Notes: a model not told the origin generated them from the letters alone. Counted from the stretch's first letter, positions 34,696 to 45,833 are shown. The stretch is 64,000 nucleotides of DNA from Gonatopus flavifemur (GCA_018340375.1 JAFFJZ010000002.1:62242001-62306000); one strand, 5' to 3'. Made by a program: numbers and translations.

Positions 34696-35778
34696 TATCC
34701 CAAACAGCATCGAAAGTTCTCAAAACGTTTTAAAAACGTGTCCAAAGTCCCACAGATGTTGGTTTCCAAAAGCACATTTTCCAAACGTCTTAGGAACATT
34801 CATTCAATGTGTTGGGGAGCACGTTTCGGAGACATTGTTTACACAGGCTATGGTACGTTTTCAAAACGTTTTCGAGGCGTTATATAGAAACCAAGTATTT
34901 CATCTCTAACCTATACAAATGGATACTTATAGTTCTACTAGGGAAAAAAGTACCAAACAACCATAAAAATATGTTTTGTATTGAATGTTTGGAAAGATTC
35001 CTTTCCAGAAGTTCAAAACTATTGGCAGAATGTAAGTTATCAAGAATTAAGTCAATATATTAAGATTCGCACAACCTCAAAATTGACGCGAAACAAGATT
35101 TTAATACCCGCAATATATTAAAGAGATGCAAATGTAATTTATCAAATCTATCGATACACGGAGAGAAATTTGTAGTCAAATTTACTATGTCATTATTGTT
35201 TCCGAGGAACAGACTGACTTTCTAATGAATTTCACAAGGTTATATTTCTATCAATGCTATATAAATTGTTATTTCTACTACAAGCACATAGCAATTTTTC
35301 GATCATCTCAATGTAATCAATATCAAAATAAATTTCACAGGAAACTCATCACAAATTGGGAATGGAACCTTTGTTGATTTCACAATTTCCATGAAAGGTT
35401 TTACTATGTTGTAATATAAAATTACTATGTTTCATGGCGGAAGTGTATATTTGAAAATATTATTTCAAATCCGTTCAAATCTGACGATACGAACATTGTA
35501 ATTCGCATAGAGGGCGTAGTAAATTCCATGATATGAAAAAGAATATAGTAGTACTGCGCCGACGCGAGCCGGCAGTTGAGTTGACGCGAATTCTGTAAAA
35601 GATTGAGTTACATCTACTCAGAATTAATTGAAGGTTATGCTCGCTGAAGAATGTCCAAGGGTCCTGGAACACCCCTATATGCATGCGTATGTAATTATTA
35701 AAACATTTTTTAATTAATGTATACAATAATATATCGTATATGTATATGTATATGTATATCATATATCGTATATATGTA

Positions 35779-37808
35779 CAGGGTGGGGCATTTAAAGTGT
35801 CGCGGGCGTTTTTTCCAAAAATAAAATGAGATACGAGAAAATTTTTCGGACAAAAGTTGTAGGGTACCGAGGGGGACATCCGATGGTGGCCTTGGCTTTG
35901 ACCTCAAATCTCATCTTCAAGGGCATTCTGAGATCAACTCTTGTTTTTTAAATAGCATCTCATATTTTTTACTGCAGATTTGGATTCTAGGTCAAAAACC
36001 AAGAAACTTTTGTCTGAACCATTTTCCTGAAATCCGCAAAAATGGCGCTCTAATCGATATTGTTCCATTTTGAATCTGACATTCGAATAACTCGAAAACG
36101 AAGGGTCTTGCAAAAGAATGTTTCGTACAAAAGTTGTCAATACACAACACATTTCAATCGTCTACATTACCACCATTCAGAGCTCACGCGATGTAAACAA
36201 ACGACGGGGTTCAGTGAAAATTCACGATTTTGAAAGTCAGTTTGTCAGTTACATTTGATTATTACTTGGTTTATGACAAATTGAAAATCATGGAGATCCG
36301 ATACACGGTTTCTGAAAAGATCGATATGATCTACATTTACGATGAAGTGCATAAGAACCCCAGACAAGCATATGACTTGTATGCAGAACGATTTCCTGAA
36401 AGAACAACGCCATCCATTAGGTATTTTCAACGCATTACAAAATTATTCTCAGAAACGGGAAGTGTTACAAGGGAAAAACGACATCGAATGAGAACTGTTA
36501 GCGGAGAAAATGCGGAAGTTAATGTACTAGCTGCAGTAGCCAATAATCCACACGTGAGCTCTCGTGAAATTGAACTCCATTCGGGAATTTCTCGAAGAAG
36601 TGTTCTTCGAATACTGAAACGTCACAAATTCCATCCGTATCACATTTGTTTGCATCAAGACCTTCACGGTGATGATTTCGAAAATCGTGTACAGTTTTGT
36701 CGATGGGGTCTAGCGCAAATGCACAATAACAACTTCATCAACATATTATTTTCTGATGAGTCGACGTTCACCAATCATGGTCAAGTAAATCGACATAATA
36801 TGCATTACTGGGCGACAGAACATCCAAGATGGTTACGTCAAGTAGAGCATCAAAGACAATGGGCTGTGAATGTTTGGTGTGGTATTTTTCGATCTCGAGT
36901 AATTGGACCGTACTTCATTGCAGATACGCTAAATGGAGAGAAGTACAGACATTTCTTAGATCAAGTACTTCCAACATTACTTGAAGACATACCTATTCAG
37001 GAACGATTGAATATGTGGTATCAACACGATGGTTGTCCATCCCATTATGCAGTCACAGCTCGAGAAATATTTGACAGAGATTATCCTGGACGATGGATAG
37101 GACGTCGTGGACCAGTTCATTGGCCTGCCCGTTCTCCGGATCTTACTTCTCCAGATTTTTTTATGGGGATACATAAAAGATACAGTTTATCAACAAGCAC
37201 CGACTACACCTGAGAATATGCGTCAACGAATCATCAATGCATGCGCGAGCATCAATGAAGATATTTTAGCACGAGTTCAGCAATCTTTTGTAAAACGTTT
37301 TGAAATGTGTATTGAAGTCGAAGGCCATCATTTTGAGCATCTACTGCATTAAAATTATCCAAGTGATGTAGACGATTGAAATGTGTTGTGTTTTGTCTGT
37401 TATACCCCATCACCTCCGTTTCAGTTCAAGGGGTCCCCCTTGGAATCAGACAACTTTTGTCCGAAACATTCTCCTCCAAGACCCTTCGTTTTCGAGTTAT
37501 TCTAATGTCAGATTCAGTATGGAACAATATCGATTAGAGCGCCATCTTTGCGGATTTCAGGAAAATGCTTCAGACAAAAGTTTCTTGGTTTTTGACCTAG
37601 AATCCAAATCTGCAGTAAAAAATATGAGATGCTATTTAAAAAACAAGAGTTGACCTCAGAATGCCCTTGAAGATGAGATTTGAGGTCAAAGCCAAGGCCA
37701 CCATCGGATGTCCCCCTCGATACCCTACAATTTTTGTCCGAAAAATTTTCTCGTATCTCATTTTATTTTTGGAAAAAACGCCCGCGACACTTTGAATGCC
37801 CCACCCTG
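35779..37808 (+). mobile_element. DD41D Tc1/mariner-type element with about 400-bp TIRs
   Basis: The element starts CAGGGTGGGGCATTTAAAGT and ends with the complement (ATGCCCCACCCTG), flanked by TA/TA. The left TIR runs to about 36168 and the right from about 37365, with high identity. The right arm carries about 55 extra bp near 37393-37450, which are absent from the left. One transposase gene lies between. Confidence 0.9.
36290..37352 (+). pseudogene. DD41D IS630/Tc1/mariner transposase, one frameshift
   Basis: The transposase catalyses cut-and-paste movement at TA. I take MEIRYTVSEK at 36290 as the start because it matches the usual N-terminus of this arthropod family; the open frame extends 20 codons upstream. 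Residues 1-110 are a two-part helix-turn-helix DNA-binding region. The catalytic core has D156 (LFSDEST), D247 (YQHDGCPSHY) and D289 (SPDLTSPDFF), with 41 residues between the last two. The GRWIGRRGPVHWPARSPDL segment is typical of insect proteins of this type. At the T run 37156-37162 the frame shifts. The C-terminal part, LWGYIKD through FEHLLH, continues in another frame to 37352 with no other stop. It could be fresh decay or an assembly indel. DD41D spacing recalls the rosa-type and related groups; the exact clade is not determinable here. Confidence 0.88.
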
Positions 37809-37828
37809 TATATATGTTTATGTATGCT

Positions 37829-38048
37829 AGATGTCCCAAAAAAATCCCAAAACCTTTTAAGGCGTGATTTCTCAAAAAAATCAATGACAGTTTTCCCTCT
37901 GAACGAAATCCTTAGTTTCAGAGCTGATTTCAATCAATCATGTAGGAGCATTTCCAGAAATTATTTTATTGAAAAAGGAAAAAAGAATCTTAGTTTTGTA
38001 TCAGGAATTACTCCTTGGAAGGTTCAGAATATTTTCTTGGACGCCCTG
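37829..38048. mobile_element. Decayed CAGGGYGTCC-type MITE
   Basis: The right end, read inward, is CAGGGCGTCCAAGAAAATAT, followed by TA outside. The left end is degenerate (TAGATGTCCCAAAAAAATCC). Such ends are common for Tc1/mariner-derived MITEs. It lies just outside the DD41D element. Confidence 0.45.
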
Positions 38049-38127
38049 TACATACATTCATATCATACATACATACAATTCTGAAATATCCCAAACGATT
38101 AGACACATAGTACTATGAAGCATTTAA

Positions 38128-39004
38128 GGGGGTCATTAGAATTAGACAAGCCAAAAAGACGTATTTAAAAAAATTTTTTCATCAGGAAATTCTTATTCAA
38201 TTAAACTGGAAGTTTGTAAGTTTGTTAACATAATATCAAAATATATAAATAAATATTTTCTGTAATTTTTTATCGCAAAATAGGATAGCTTAAGGTGATA
38301 CCAGCAACTTCTGCAGATGCAACCAGAAGCATTGATTAGAAAAGGACACGACCAAAACTATTCTGACAAACTACTCGAAAACGTAGAAACGAAATGGAAA
38401 TATCGCTCTGTACAGACCTTCTTTAATCAATCAAGATGTTCTGTGAACAGTAATATTTGCCTCTCATTGCTTTATCTTCGAATAACTTCTCAGAAAAGAT
38501 TTGGCTCGGGTTGCATCGTCAGGGCTTGTATCCCCTTAAAGATCACTCATAAAAAAATCTGCGGGCACTCTTGAGATCGGAGTTTTTATTTGAAACATTC
38601 CACCAAAGAAACTTTTGTCAGTAAACCTAAGAAAACTGGAAAATTTCTTTTTCGATCACCAATTTTGTCGAAAAACCTCCGCCAATCTTTGGACTTTCAC
38701 TATTTTTCATTCTGTTCACGTTTAACGACAAATTATAAATATTTTTCACAACAGTTTTCTTGGTGGCATGTTTCAAACAAAAACTCCGACCTCCAGAGTT
38801 CCCGTAAATTTTTATTATGGATTGTCTTTGAGCTATCCTATAACCGCAATTTTGAGATGAAAAATTACAAAAAAAATTTATTTATATACTTCAATATTAT
38901 TTTAATAAACCTACAAAGTTCCATTTCAATTGAATGAAAACTTCCTGTAGAAAGAGAATTTTTTTATAGGCGTCTTCTTGGCTCGTCTAATTTTATTGAA
39001 TCCC
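38128..39004. mobile_element. Foldback element interrupted by a TTAA MITE
   Basis: The two halves mirror each other throughout: TTAGACAAGCCAAAAAGACG at the left pairs with the region ending GGCTCGTCTAATTTTATTGA at the right, and GGAGTTTTTATTTGAAACAT pairs with its counterpart near 38770-38800. The outer bases are AGGG/CCCT with T and A flanks, so the border is approximate. Confidence 0.65.
38294..38535. mobile_element. piggyBac-like MITE, TTAA family, copy 4
   Basis: GGTGATACCAGCAACTTCTG pairs with CGTCAGGGCTTGTATCCCC, flanked by TTAA on both sides (38290-38293 and 38536-38539). The opposite arm of the host foldback shows the uninterrupted site (GGATAGCTCAAAG), confirming the borders. Confidence 0.8.
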
Positions 39005-39377
39005 TAAAAAAATTTTTTTCATATATATCAGAAAAATTTACTATGTTAGATTGTCATGAATGACGTTAACTATCACGATGCAATTTAATACGATGACTAT
39101 TCTGTTCTACTCTGAAACATTGTAATTTGTTCTATGTTTGGAACTTATTTCAATCGATTCTAAATTCACTATGTTCCACAGTGAATTCCACTGTAAAAAC
39201 AGTCTGTTCCTTCGAAACTAGAAAACATAGTAAATTTGTGAGGAATCTTCAAATAAATATAACTGCAAATTTCTCTCTGTGTACAGACTTCACCGCAGTT
39301 CATTTGCATCTCCTCGAAATGGAGAATATTAAAAGATTTGGCACAAGTTTGATCTTTAACAAATTCTCATTTAACAT

Positions 39378-40170
39378 CCCCAATAAAAATATTTCTCTTC
39401 AAAACTCCAACAATTGTTCTACAAAACTGGATTGTTTTAATATTCAGAAAAAGGAAGAATTTTTTCAACAGATTCATATTATAAAACTCTGTAAAATTCT
39501 GCATATTTCTGAAAATTTCTATCACCAGTAAAGGTTTCTCTGCACATTTCCAACTTTTTGAACGAAGTTGTTTTGTTGAGAAATGTAGAAATTTTTCGAC
39601 ATTTTTCTGCTTGACAAATAGTGGAATTATTCGACGAGTGAAAAAATTTTCTCCACGAATTTATACATCTCTCTGCAAATCGTATTTGCAGAGGAAATTG
39701 GAATTTTATCCCCATTTGTCTGACTTGGAAATATTACGACCCCAATAAAGATTCTCTTCAAAACTTCAACAATTTCTCTGCAAAACTTCATTATCGCAAT
39801 TCTTAGAGAAAGAAAGAATTTTTTCAACAGATTCATCTTCCAAAACTCTGTGAAATTCTGCATATTTCTGAAAATTTCTATTGCCAGTAAAGGTTCCTCT
39901 GTACATTTCCAACTTATTGGTCAAAGTTGTTTTGTTGAAAAATGTTGAATTTTCTCAACATTTCTCTACTTGATAAATGGTGGAAACATTTGATGAGGAA
40001 AGGAATTTTCTCCACAAATTCATACATTTCTCTGCAAACTACATTTGCAGAAAAAAATTTGAATTTTCTCTTTATTTGTCTATTCCAAGAATATTACGGC
40101 TTGTGGCGAAGAGTGGAGTTTTCTATACAAATTCATACATTTTTCTCAAATCGCATTTGCGGAGATAAAG
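39378..40170 (+). repeat. Tandem duplication, unit about 360 bp
   Basis: CTCTGTAAAATTCTGCATAT at 39487 recurs at 39846 (359 bp on) with the same following sequence. CCCCAATAAA and GAAGAATTTTTTCAACAGAT precede both. A partial third unit follows near 40000-40170. The 134-codon frame at 39127-39531 lies partly in it and is not recognised. Confidence 0.65.
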
Positions 40171-40210
40171 TGAATTTTTTCAAATTTTTCAATCGACTGA
40201 AAACAACTTA

Positions 40211-40480
40211 AGTAAAATTCACTAGTAGGCCTCGAAAAAACCTCTCTCCCACGACCTACTCATTTTTCCTTTCGGAGGATTCTGAATCGATTAGTCTATA
40301 TCCGACGGGAACGAATTTTTTTAAATTTTCTATCGATTTGACCCAGCACTTGGAAAAATTCACAAGTTGAGGTCAAAAAAATCCCCTCTCCCACGACCTA
40401 TTCATTTTTCGTTTCAGAAGATTCTGAATTGATTGGTCTATACCTCACGAAAACGAATTTTTCAAAATTTTCCATTGCGA
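40211..40480 (+). repeat. Tandem duplication, unit about 152 bp
   Basis: CTCTCCCACGACCTA, TCATTTTTC and GATTCTGAAT occur in the same order in two adjacent units starting near 40211 and 40363. Confidence 0.65.
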
Positions 40481-40514
40481 TGATTCCCATAAGTGGTACT
40501 TTAAGATTACTGTA

Positions 40515-40610
40515 GTCAGCTCGGAGATCCGCCGATGTGATAGAGGCTTTGCTTCTCACTCGCAAGACCCGGGTTCAATCCTCACTGAGGAAAGTTCCTA
40601 AAAATGGACT
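40515..40610 (+). mobile_element. Possible tRNA-derived SINE head
   Basis: CCCGGGTTCAATCC near 40568 is a good Pol III B box. GCTTTGCTTCTCACTCGCAAG before it resembles an anticodon arm, and AGCTCGGAGATCC could be a diverged A box. It is not a complete tRNA: the acceptor ends do not pair convincingly. Confidence 0.35.
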
Positions 40611-41574
40611 TTCAATGTGGTGTCTCTTCCGTAATGTCATTCGAGTCGAACTGGAAGGAGATTTGTAGAGATAAACTGTGAACAAAATTTTTTTTTCTCG
40701 AGCAAAAGTGAATAGATAAAACAGAGATTTGTAGAGTAATGAAGAAATATGCAGAGACGTATTTAATGTAATATGGAGATTTGGCGAGTTTTGTACGAAT
40801 TTTGTGGAGAAATTCATAAAATATCACGAAGATTGGAAGAATTATGTACAATTTTGCAGAGTCATGCAGAAATTTGTAGTGTAAATTGTAATGTTTATGG
40901 TTAAAAATTCTGCAAATTTCTGAAAGCGTCCGAAATCTGACGGTTATGTAGAAAAATCTGAAGAGTTTTGAAGAATTTTGAAGAGAAACATTTTTATTGG
41001 GGATGTTTCATAAACGTTCCATGGGAACACAAATAAGACTATACCGGACATTTGTACACTCCTGGAATGTCTTGCCGACATTTTTAAAACGTCCTGGAAC
41101 ATTCTTTGAACGTTCTTCTTGTGGCTGAGTAGATTTTCTGAACGTCCGAAGAACGTCCCAGTGCTGTCTTGGATATTATACCCCATTTTTGTATTACTTA
41201 CGGTTTTTGTTCTATGAACATTCAAAATTTGATTAATTTCTTCGTAATAATTCGAATCGCTGTTATTACATTGAAAAAAATTATTTTTGTTCAAGAGCAA
41301 TATCAGTTGGGCTAGATTGGGCTTGGGGTATCATGTGTGCTATGAAAAATGAATTCAGTTACTAAGACCATATAAATTTTGTCGTTCTCATTGTCCACAC
41401 AACCATTCAAAAGGTCAGATCACTAGAATACGTACCCTTTATATTTGTGAATATTTTTATTACCGTCCTAAGGTAAGGATATACCGCTCACAATTATACG
41501 AGCATCCTCTTACAGTAATCGATAGACGTGTGAATATCGATCGATATGACGGTGTTTGTTTCTATCCTATAATA

Positions 41575-41734
41575 CTCGTGAAAAAATATTTGAATGGAAA
41601 ATGCATGGACCATGCATGGACTAGCCATGCATAGGCTAACCATGCATGGACGTACATGCACCATACAGGCCCAATTTTACATGATCCATGCATGGTTAGT
41701 CCATGCATGGTCCATTCAAATATTTTTTCACAGG
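41575..41734. mobile_element. Palindromic MITE with CATGCATGG repeats, TA duplication
   Basis: CTCGTGAAAAAATATTTGAA pairs with AAATATTTTTTCACAGG; TA/TA flanks. The arms are runs of CCATGCATGG, itself palindromic. Confidence 0.75.
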
Positions 41735-41787
41735 TATACACGTGAAATGTGGAAGATTTGTTTGTAGATTCAAGAATCAGGACTCAA

Positions 41788-41934
41788 CCCCGTACAGCAC
41801 CGGACATTTCTACGTTGCCCTTACGTTGCCTCCCCGTGGAATCTTCGTTCATCCACGTTCTATCCACGTCCACCATTTATCCACGCGGAGTCCACGGAGA
41901 TGCGACGTGGAAATCGGTGGATGTGCTGTTAGGG
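41788..41934. mobile_element. CCC-type MITE (CAGCACCGGAC family), copy 1
   Basis: The left CCCCGTACAGCACCGGACAT and the right GGTGGATGTGCTGTTAGGG pair. CCACGTGGA/TCCACG motifs fill the arms. It is closely similar to 63186-63320. The flanking duplication is not clear in this copy. Confidence 0.65.
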
Positions 41935-41939
41935 ATTGC

Positions 41940-42475
41940 TTCTAGGATGAACTTATAATGTGAATTTTATTGTATAATGAAAGCGTGATTAACTCACCAT
42001 CCCGTTTCATATGTTTTGTGATCAATAAATACATACATATAGTCACGGTTAATAATTATAATATTGTCATGTAACTTTCGTAATGTTTGCAAAAAAGCGA
42101 TGTGCAATTTCAGTTCTTGGCATAGAGAATATATGTATATTAATTGATCCTCGTCTGAAACCATTCAATATGTTCAATTGAATGCATACAGTATACGTCG
42201 TCACATTTTTTGGAAAATTTTTGAATGCGCTTCGTTTTCACCAGGGAACGTACGAGTTGCTGAACATTTGATTTTCACCGGAAAATTTGGCGAACAATAT
42301 GAAATTATCTGAGGTTAGATGAGGACTAGCCCAAAACTCGCGAACAATATGTTTTAATTTTGAGGTTATTCAATCTCATTTCAAATCAATGTAGATTGTG
42401 AATGTAGAAGTATTTGATAAACAGAGTTTCATTACACCGGCAATTTATAATCTGGGATACTCCGGATTCATGTTC
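41940..42475. other. No recognised feature
   Basis: AT-rich, with no ORF or paired repeats seen. Confidence 0.5.
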
Positions 42476-42480
42476 AGCCA

Positions 42481-42747
42481 CACTGAGAAAACAGATATCT
42501 TGAAAAATACCATAATTTATGGATTTTCAGCGCTGGTCTGACCCGAGTCGGAATATTCACTTGCATGAATCTCTAAAAGTACCATAATTTCTCGGACTTT
42601 TTGGAATAAGTATGGTACCTTCCGTATAAAAGTCCAAGACATTATGGTACTTTTAGAGGTTTTTTTCAGGTAAATATTTAGACTCGGTCAGACCAGCGCA
42701 GAAAATCCATAAATTATGGTACCTTTTAAGATACCTTTTTCTCCGTG
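42481..42747. mobile_element. CAC-type MITE, ACCATAATTTATGG family, copy 2
   Basis: CACTGAGAAAACAGATATCT pairs with GATACCTTTTTCTCCGTG; CA/CA flanks. By eye it is closely similar to 32339-32606 over its full length, suggesting relatively recent movement. Confidence 0.85.
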
Positions 42748-43143
42748 CATATGGCCTGTGATGTTTAGCTGTATGAACTATATCCATTCTGAAGTCAAAC
42801 AAATCACTGTACACAATATTCATATCCTTGGGACAGCTATACAACTGGGCTGTTTTCAAAACAACCGGTGAGTTTGCTTGAGACAAGGATGTTTTTCCTG
42901 TATCGCGTATTTTTTTTCAGTGTGAAAAAGCAATACGTTTTGTTTTCAAAACGTAAAACACAGTAGAATGTAGAATTTTTCTACGATTAAAATGATATGA
43001 AAAATTCATTTTCGTCAAAAATGCGACTTACGGTCTTCTTGCTTTGAACGGCAGTTTTGAATAGGGAAAGTTCGAGTTTCCCCCTGTACAACTCCTTTCC
43101 TCCAAAGTAGAGAATCGATAGTTGTTCTGTACAGATTCTTATA

Positions 43144-44479
43144 CAGGGTGTCCCATTTTAATCTTTAAATGCAAATATCTCAAAAACATGCATCTTAAAC
43201 CAAAAGTACTTCATACCAAAGTTGTTATACAAAGAGGGGGCCACAAAACTACGATATCAGTTTCATCATAGATGGCGTTATGATCGATTAAAATGGGGTC
43301 AACATCATTTTGTTCAACGGGAACCCCCACTTTTCATTGCATATCTTGATTCTACGCAAAAAACTGAGTAGCTTTTGCTTGAACCGATTTTTCTGAATTT
43401 TTGAAGATGGCGCTACAATCGATGAAAAATAAAGTCTATGAAACAATATGCGGATATCTTGAGGAATGCATCCAAGAGCCGAAATATCTCATTTGAATGT
43501 TGTTGTTAAGAGAGGGGACGACACAATGGCGATATCAGTTCCATAGCAGATGGCGCTGTGGTCGGTAAAAATGAGGTCAACTTCAATTTTTCAAATGCAA
43601 ATTCTTACTTTTTATCGCACATCATGATTCTACGCGAAAAAATGAGGAATTTTTGTTTGAAACATTTTTCCCAAATTCTTGAAGATGGAAACGGTGGGGA
43701 ATGAGGTTGATGAGAAAGTTCTCAACTCTTGATGGTTTTGTTTTCATCCTCCGAGGATTGCGGTGTAACAAATTCCCATATTACCCTCTCCCCCTCCTCC
43801 CCCGCTCATCAGTAGGCCGTCGGCATTAGCGTTACGCAATGTGCACCCCGAGGAGGTTGCGCGATCGGGTTTGTTGAGTGTTGCTTCACACATAATGCAG
43901 TAGAACTTTTTCATCAACCTCATTTTCCACCGTTCCCATCTTCGAGAATTTAGGAAAAATGTTTCAAACAAAAATTCCTCATTTTTTCGCATAGAATCAT
44001 GATATGCGATAAAAAGTAGGAGTTTCCATTTGAAAAATTGAAGTTGACCTCATTTTTACCGACAACAGCGCCATCTACTATGGAACTGATATCGCCATTG
44101 TGTCGTCCCCTCTCTTAACAACAACATTCAAATGAGATATTTCGACTCTTGGATGCATTCCTCAAGATATCCGCATATTGTTTCATAGACTTTATTTTTA
44201 ATCGATTGTAGCGCCATCTTCAAAAATTCAGAAAAACGGTTCAAGCAAAAGTTACTCAGTTTTTTGCGTAGAATCAAGATATGCAATAAAAAGTGGGGGT
44301 TCCCGTTCAACAAAATGATGTTGACCCCATTTTAATCGATCATAACGCCATCTATGATGAAACTGATATCGTAGTTTTGTGGCCCCCTCTTTGTATAACA
44401 ACTTTGGTATGAAGTACTTTTGGTTTAAGATGCATGTTTTTGAGATATTTGCATTTAAAGATTAAAATGAGACACCCTG
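43144..44479. mobile_element. 1.34-kb foldback related to the DD41D element
   Basis: It starts CAGGGTGTCCCATTTTAATC and ends GACACCCTG, flanked by TA/TA. The two arms, about 570 bp each, are near-identical complements around a unique GC-richer centre (about 43715-43900). Each arm holds two modules of the form GATTCTACGC...TTTTGNTTGAA...AAGATGG (left arm 43348 and 43625). The first also continues ATGGCGCTACAATCGAT, like the DD41D TIR at 35983. It has no transposase of its own. Confidence 0.85.
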
Positions 44480-44589
44480 TATTTCGAAAAACTTTCCATT
44501 CCACGGAATCAAAAGACAATGATCAAAAGACAAATAAGCTCAGCTACTTCTTTTGGATTACAAAATTTTCCGGAGCCTCTATTGAGATA

Positions 44590-44981
44590 CCCGTACAGCA
44601 CAACCACCGATCCTCCACCCAAGACTTCGGTGGACTGGAGGTAGAGAATTGGTGGAGAAATGGCAGCCGTGGAAATAAGGGAGAAATAAAGTAGAGTCTC
44701 CGTTGAGGCAACGGAGAGGCGACGAAGAGATGTCCGCCCCCTGTATTTTTGGTATAGTTCATATTGGTGCATTTAAATAACTAAATCTGAATGTATGAAT
44801 TCACGAATTCAAGTTTTATTGAAAATACTGAGGGTGAACATTTCTCCGTCGCCTCTCCGTTGCCTCAACGGAGACTCTACCTTATTTCTCCCTTATTTCC
44901 ACGGCTCCCATTTCTCCACCAATTCTCCACCTCCAGTCCATCGAAGTCCTACGTGGAGGATCGTTGGTTGTGCTGTACGGG
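44590..44981. mobile_element. CCC-type foldback MITE (CCCGTACAGCAC), TA duplication
   Basis: CCCGTACAGCACAACCACCG pairs with GGTTGTGCTGTACGGG; TA/TA flanks. The arms carry GGTGGAGAA, GGAGGTAGAG and CCGTTGAGGCAACGG. Apparent ORFs on both strands are arm translations. Confidence 0.8.
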
Positions 44982-44984
44982 TAT

Positions 44985-45830
44985 AAAATGTGTTAGTAGT
45001 CATGTTTTCGTATTCTATCATCAAACTTCTTAGAACTCCTTCTGACGTTCTTCAGATTATATAAAGCAAAATAATATCTGGAAGGATTTTAAACCTTCAT
45101 TTGTGTATTACGTCAAATTGCATAAGACCGATTGAGACTATGTTACGTAAACTCCGTCTTATAGTTATGTTCATAGCTTGGGCATTCTGATGCACTGAAG
45201 CTGAAATATTGTTGAAGTTCGAATCGTTTATTGAAACGAATTGATGATTCGAACTTGTTGAATTCATCTACGTGGAAATGTCGGTTCTTAGATTACCATA
45301 ACGAACATAGGGCTATACTTTGACGATATTTACTACCAACGGTTGTTTGCCGATTGCAAGTCGATACTAAATCGATTCAATTTCATGTTGTAATGCAGGA
45401 CCGCGGATGCAGTGACAGTCTGAGCGCTTCAACGCTCAAACAGTAGAACGAGAAAAAATGAGAAATAAACCATATGGTCTTCTAGAAATCATCAAAACAC
45501 ATATCTGTCTCATGAGAAATTCTTGCCTACCATCAATAGTTTGTGAGATGAAAATTAAAAAAAGGAAATTTTAATTTCCCTAAAATTAATTTAATTCAAA
45601 TTGTATTCTGCGATTACGTAGCGAGACTTCATTGGAATGATTTGGAATTGGGTATACCCTGGTTTGAAAAATTCATCAAATCAAATCCAATCGGATCTAG
45701 CAAGAACTTTGTCCAGATTTTCATTAAAATTTGGGAAGATTCAATAAGTTTTGTACTGGAATAACTCATTAAATCCAACTACATCTGATCGAAAATCCCT
45801 GAATTGTTTTCAATCAGAGCTCCTGGTAGA
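44985..45830. other. Mostly unassigned; short GAAGTTTGAATCG-type palindrome
   Basis: A roughly 50-bp palindrome at about 45211-45262 (GAAGTTCGAATCGTTTATTG / GATTCGAACTTG) matches the ends of 243-648. Otherwise no feature is seen. Confidence 0.5.
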
Positions 45831-45833
45831 AAT

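Larger units (their letters stand above)
35157..39281. mobile_element. 4.1-kb span bounded by GAGGAACAGACTGA-family ends
   Basis: The left CACGGAGAGAAATTTGTAGT and the right end, read inward as CACAGAGAGAAATTTGCAGT, match each other and the short MITE 27162-27353. Both continue to AATTTACTATGT and AGGAACAGACTG. TA/TA flanks. The interior holds the DD41D element, a CAGGG MITE, and a foldback with a TTAA MITE in it. Subtracting these leaves roughly 0.9 kb or more of own sequence. Confidence 0.6.
39373..41007. mobile_element. Inverted-end element with internal tandem duplications
   Basis: AACATCCCCAATAAAAATAT at the left pairs with ATTTTTATTGGGGATGTT at the right and continues TTTCTCTTCAAAA. 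Inside are the 360-bp and 152-bp tandem duplications listed separately. The flanking duplication is unclear. Confidence 0.5.

Noticed and set aside
37381..37884. ORFs on both strands (for example MRSKPRPPSDVPL...) repeated near 35710-35907
   Set aside because: They are translations of the DD41D element's inverted repeats.
34690..41190. Possible 6.5-kb element suggested by GGGTATCCCAAACAGC near 34693 and the inverse near 41160
   Set aside because: The match is short and imperfect, and no flanking duplication could be read.
44434..44986. Overlapping ORFs on both strands with proline/serine-rich products
   Set aside because: They are mirror translations of the CCCGTACAGCAC foldback arms.
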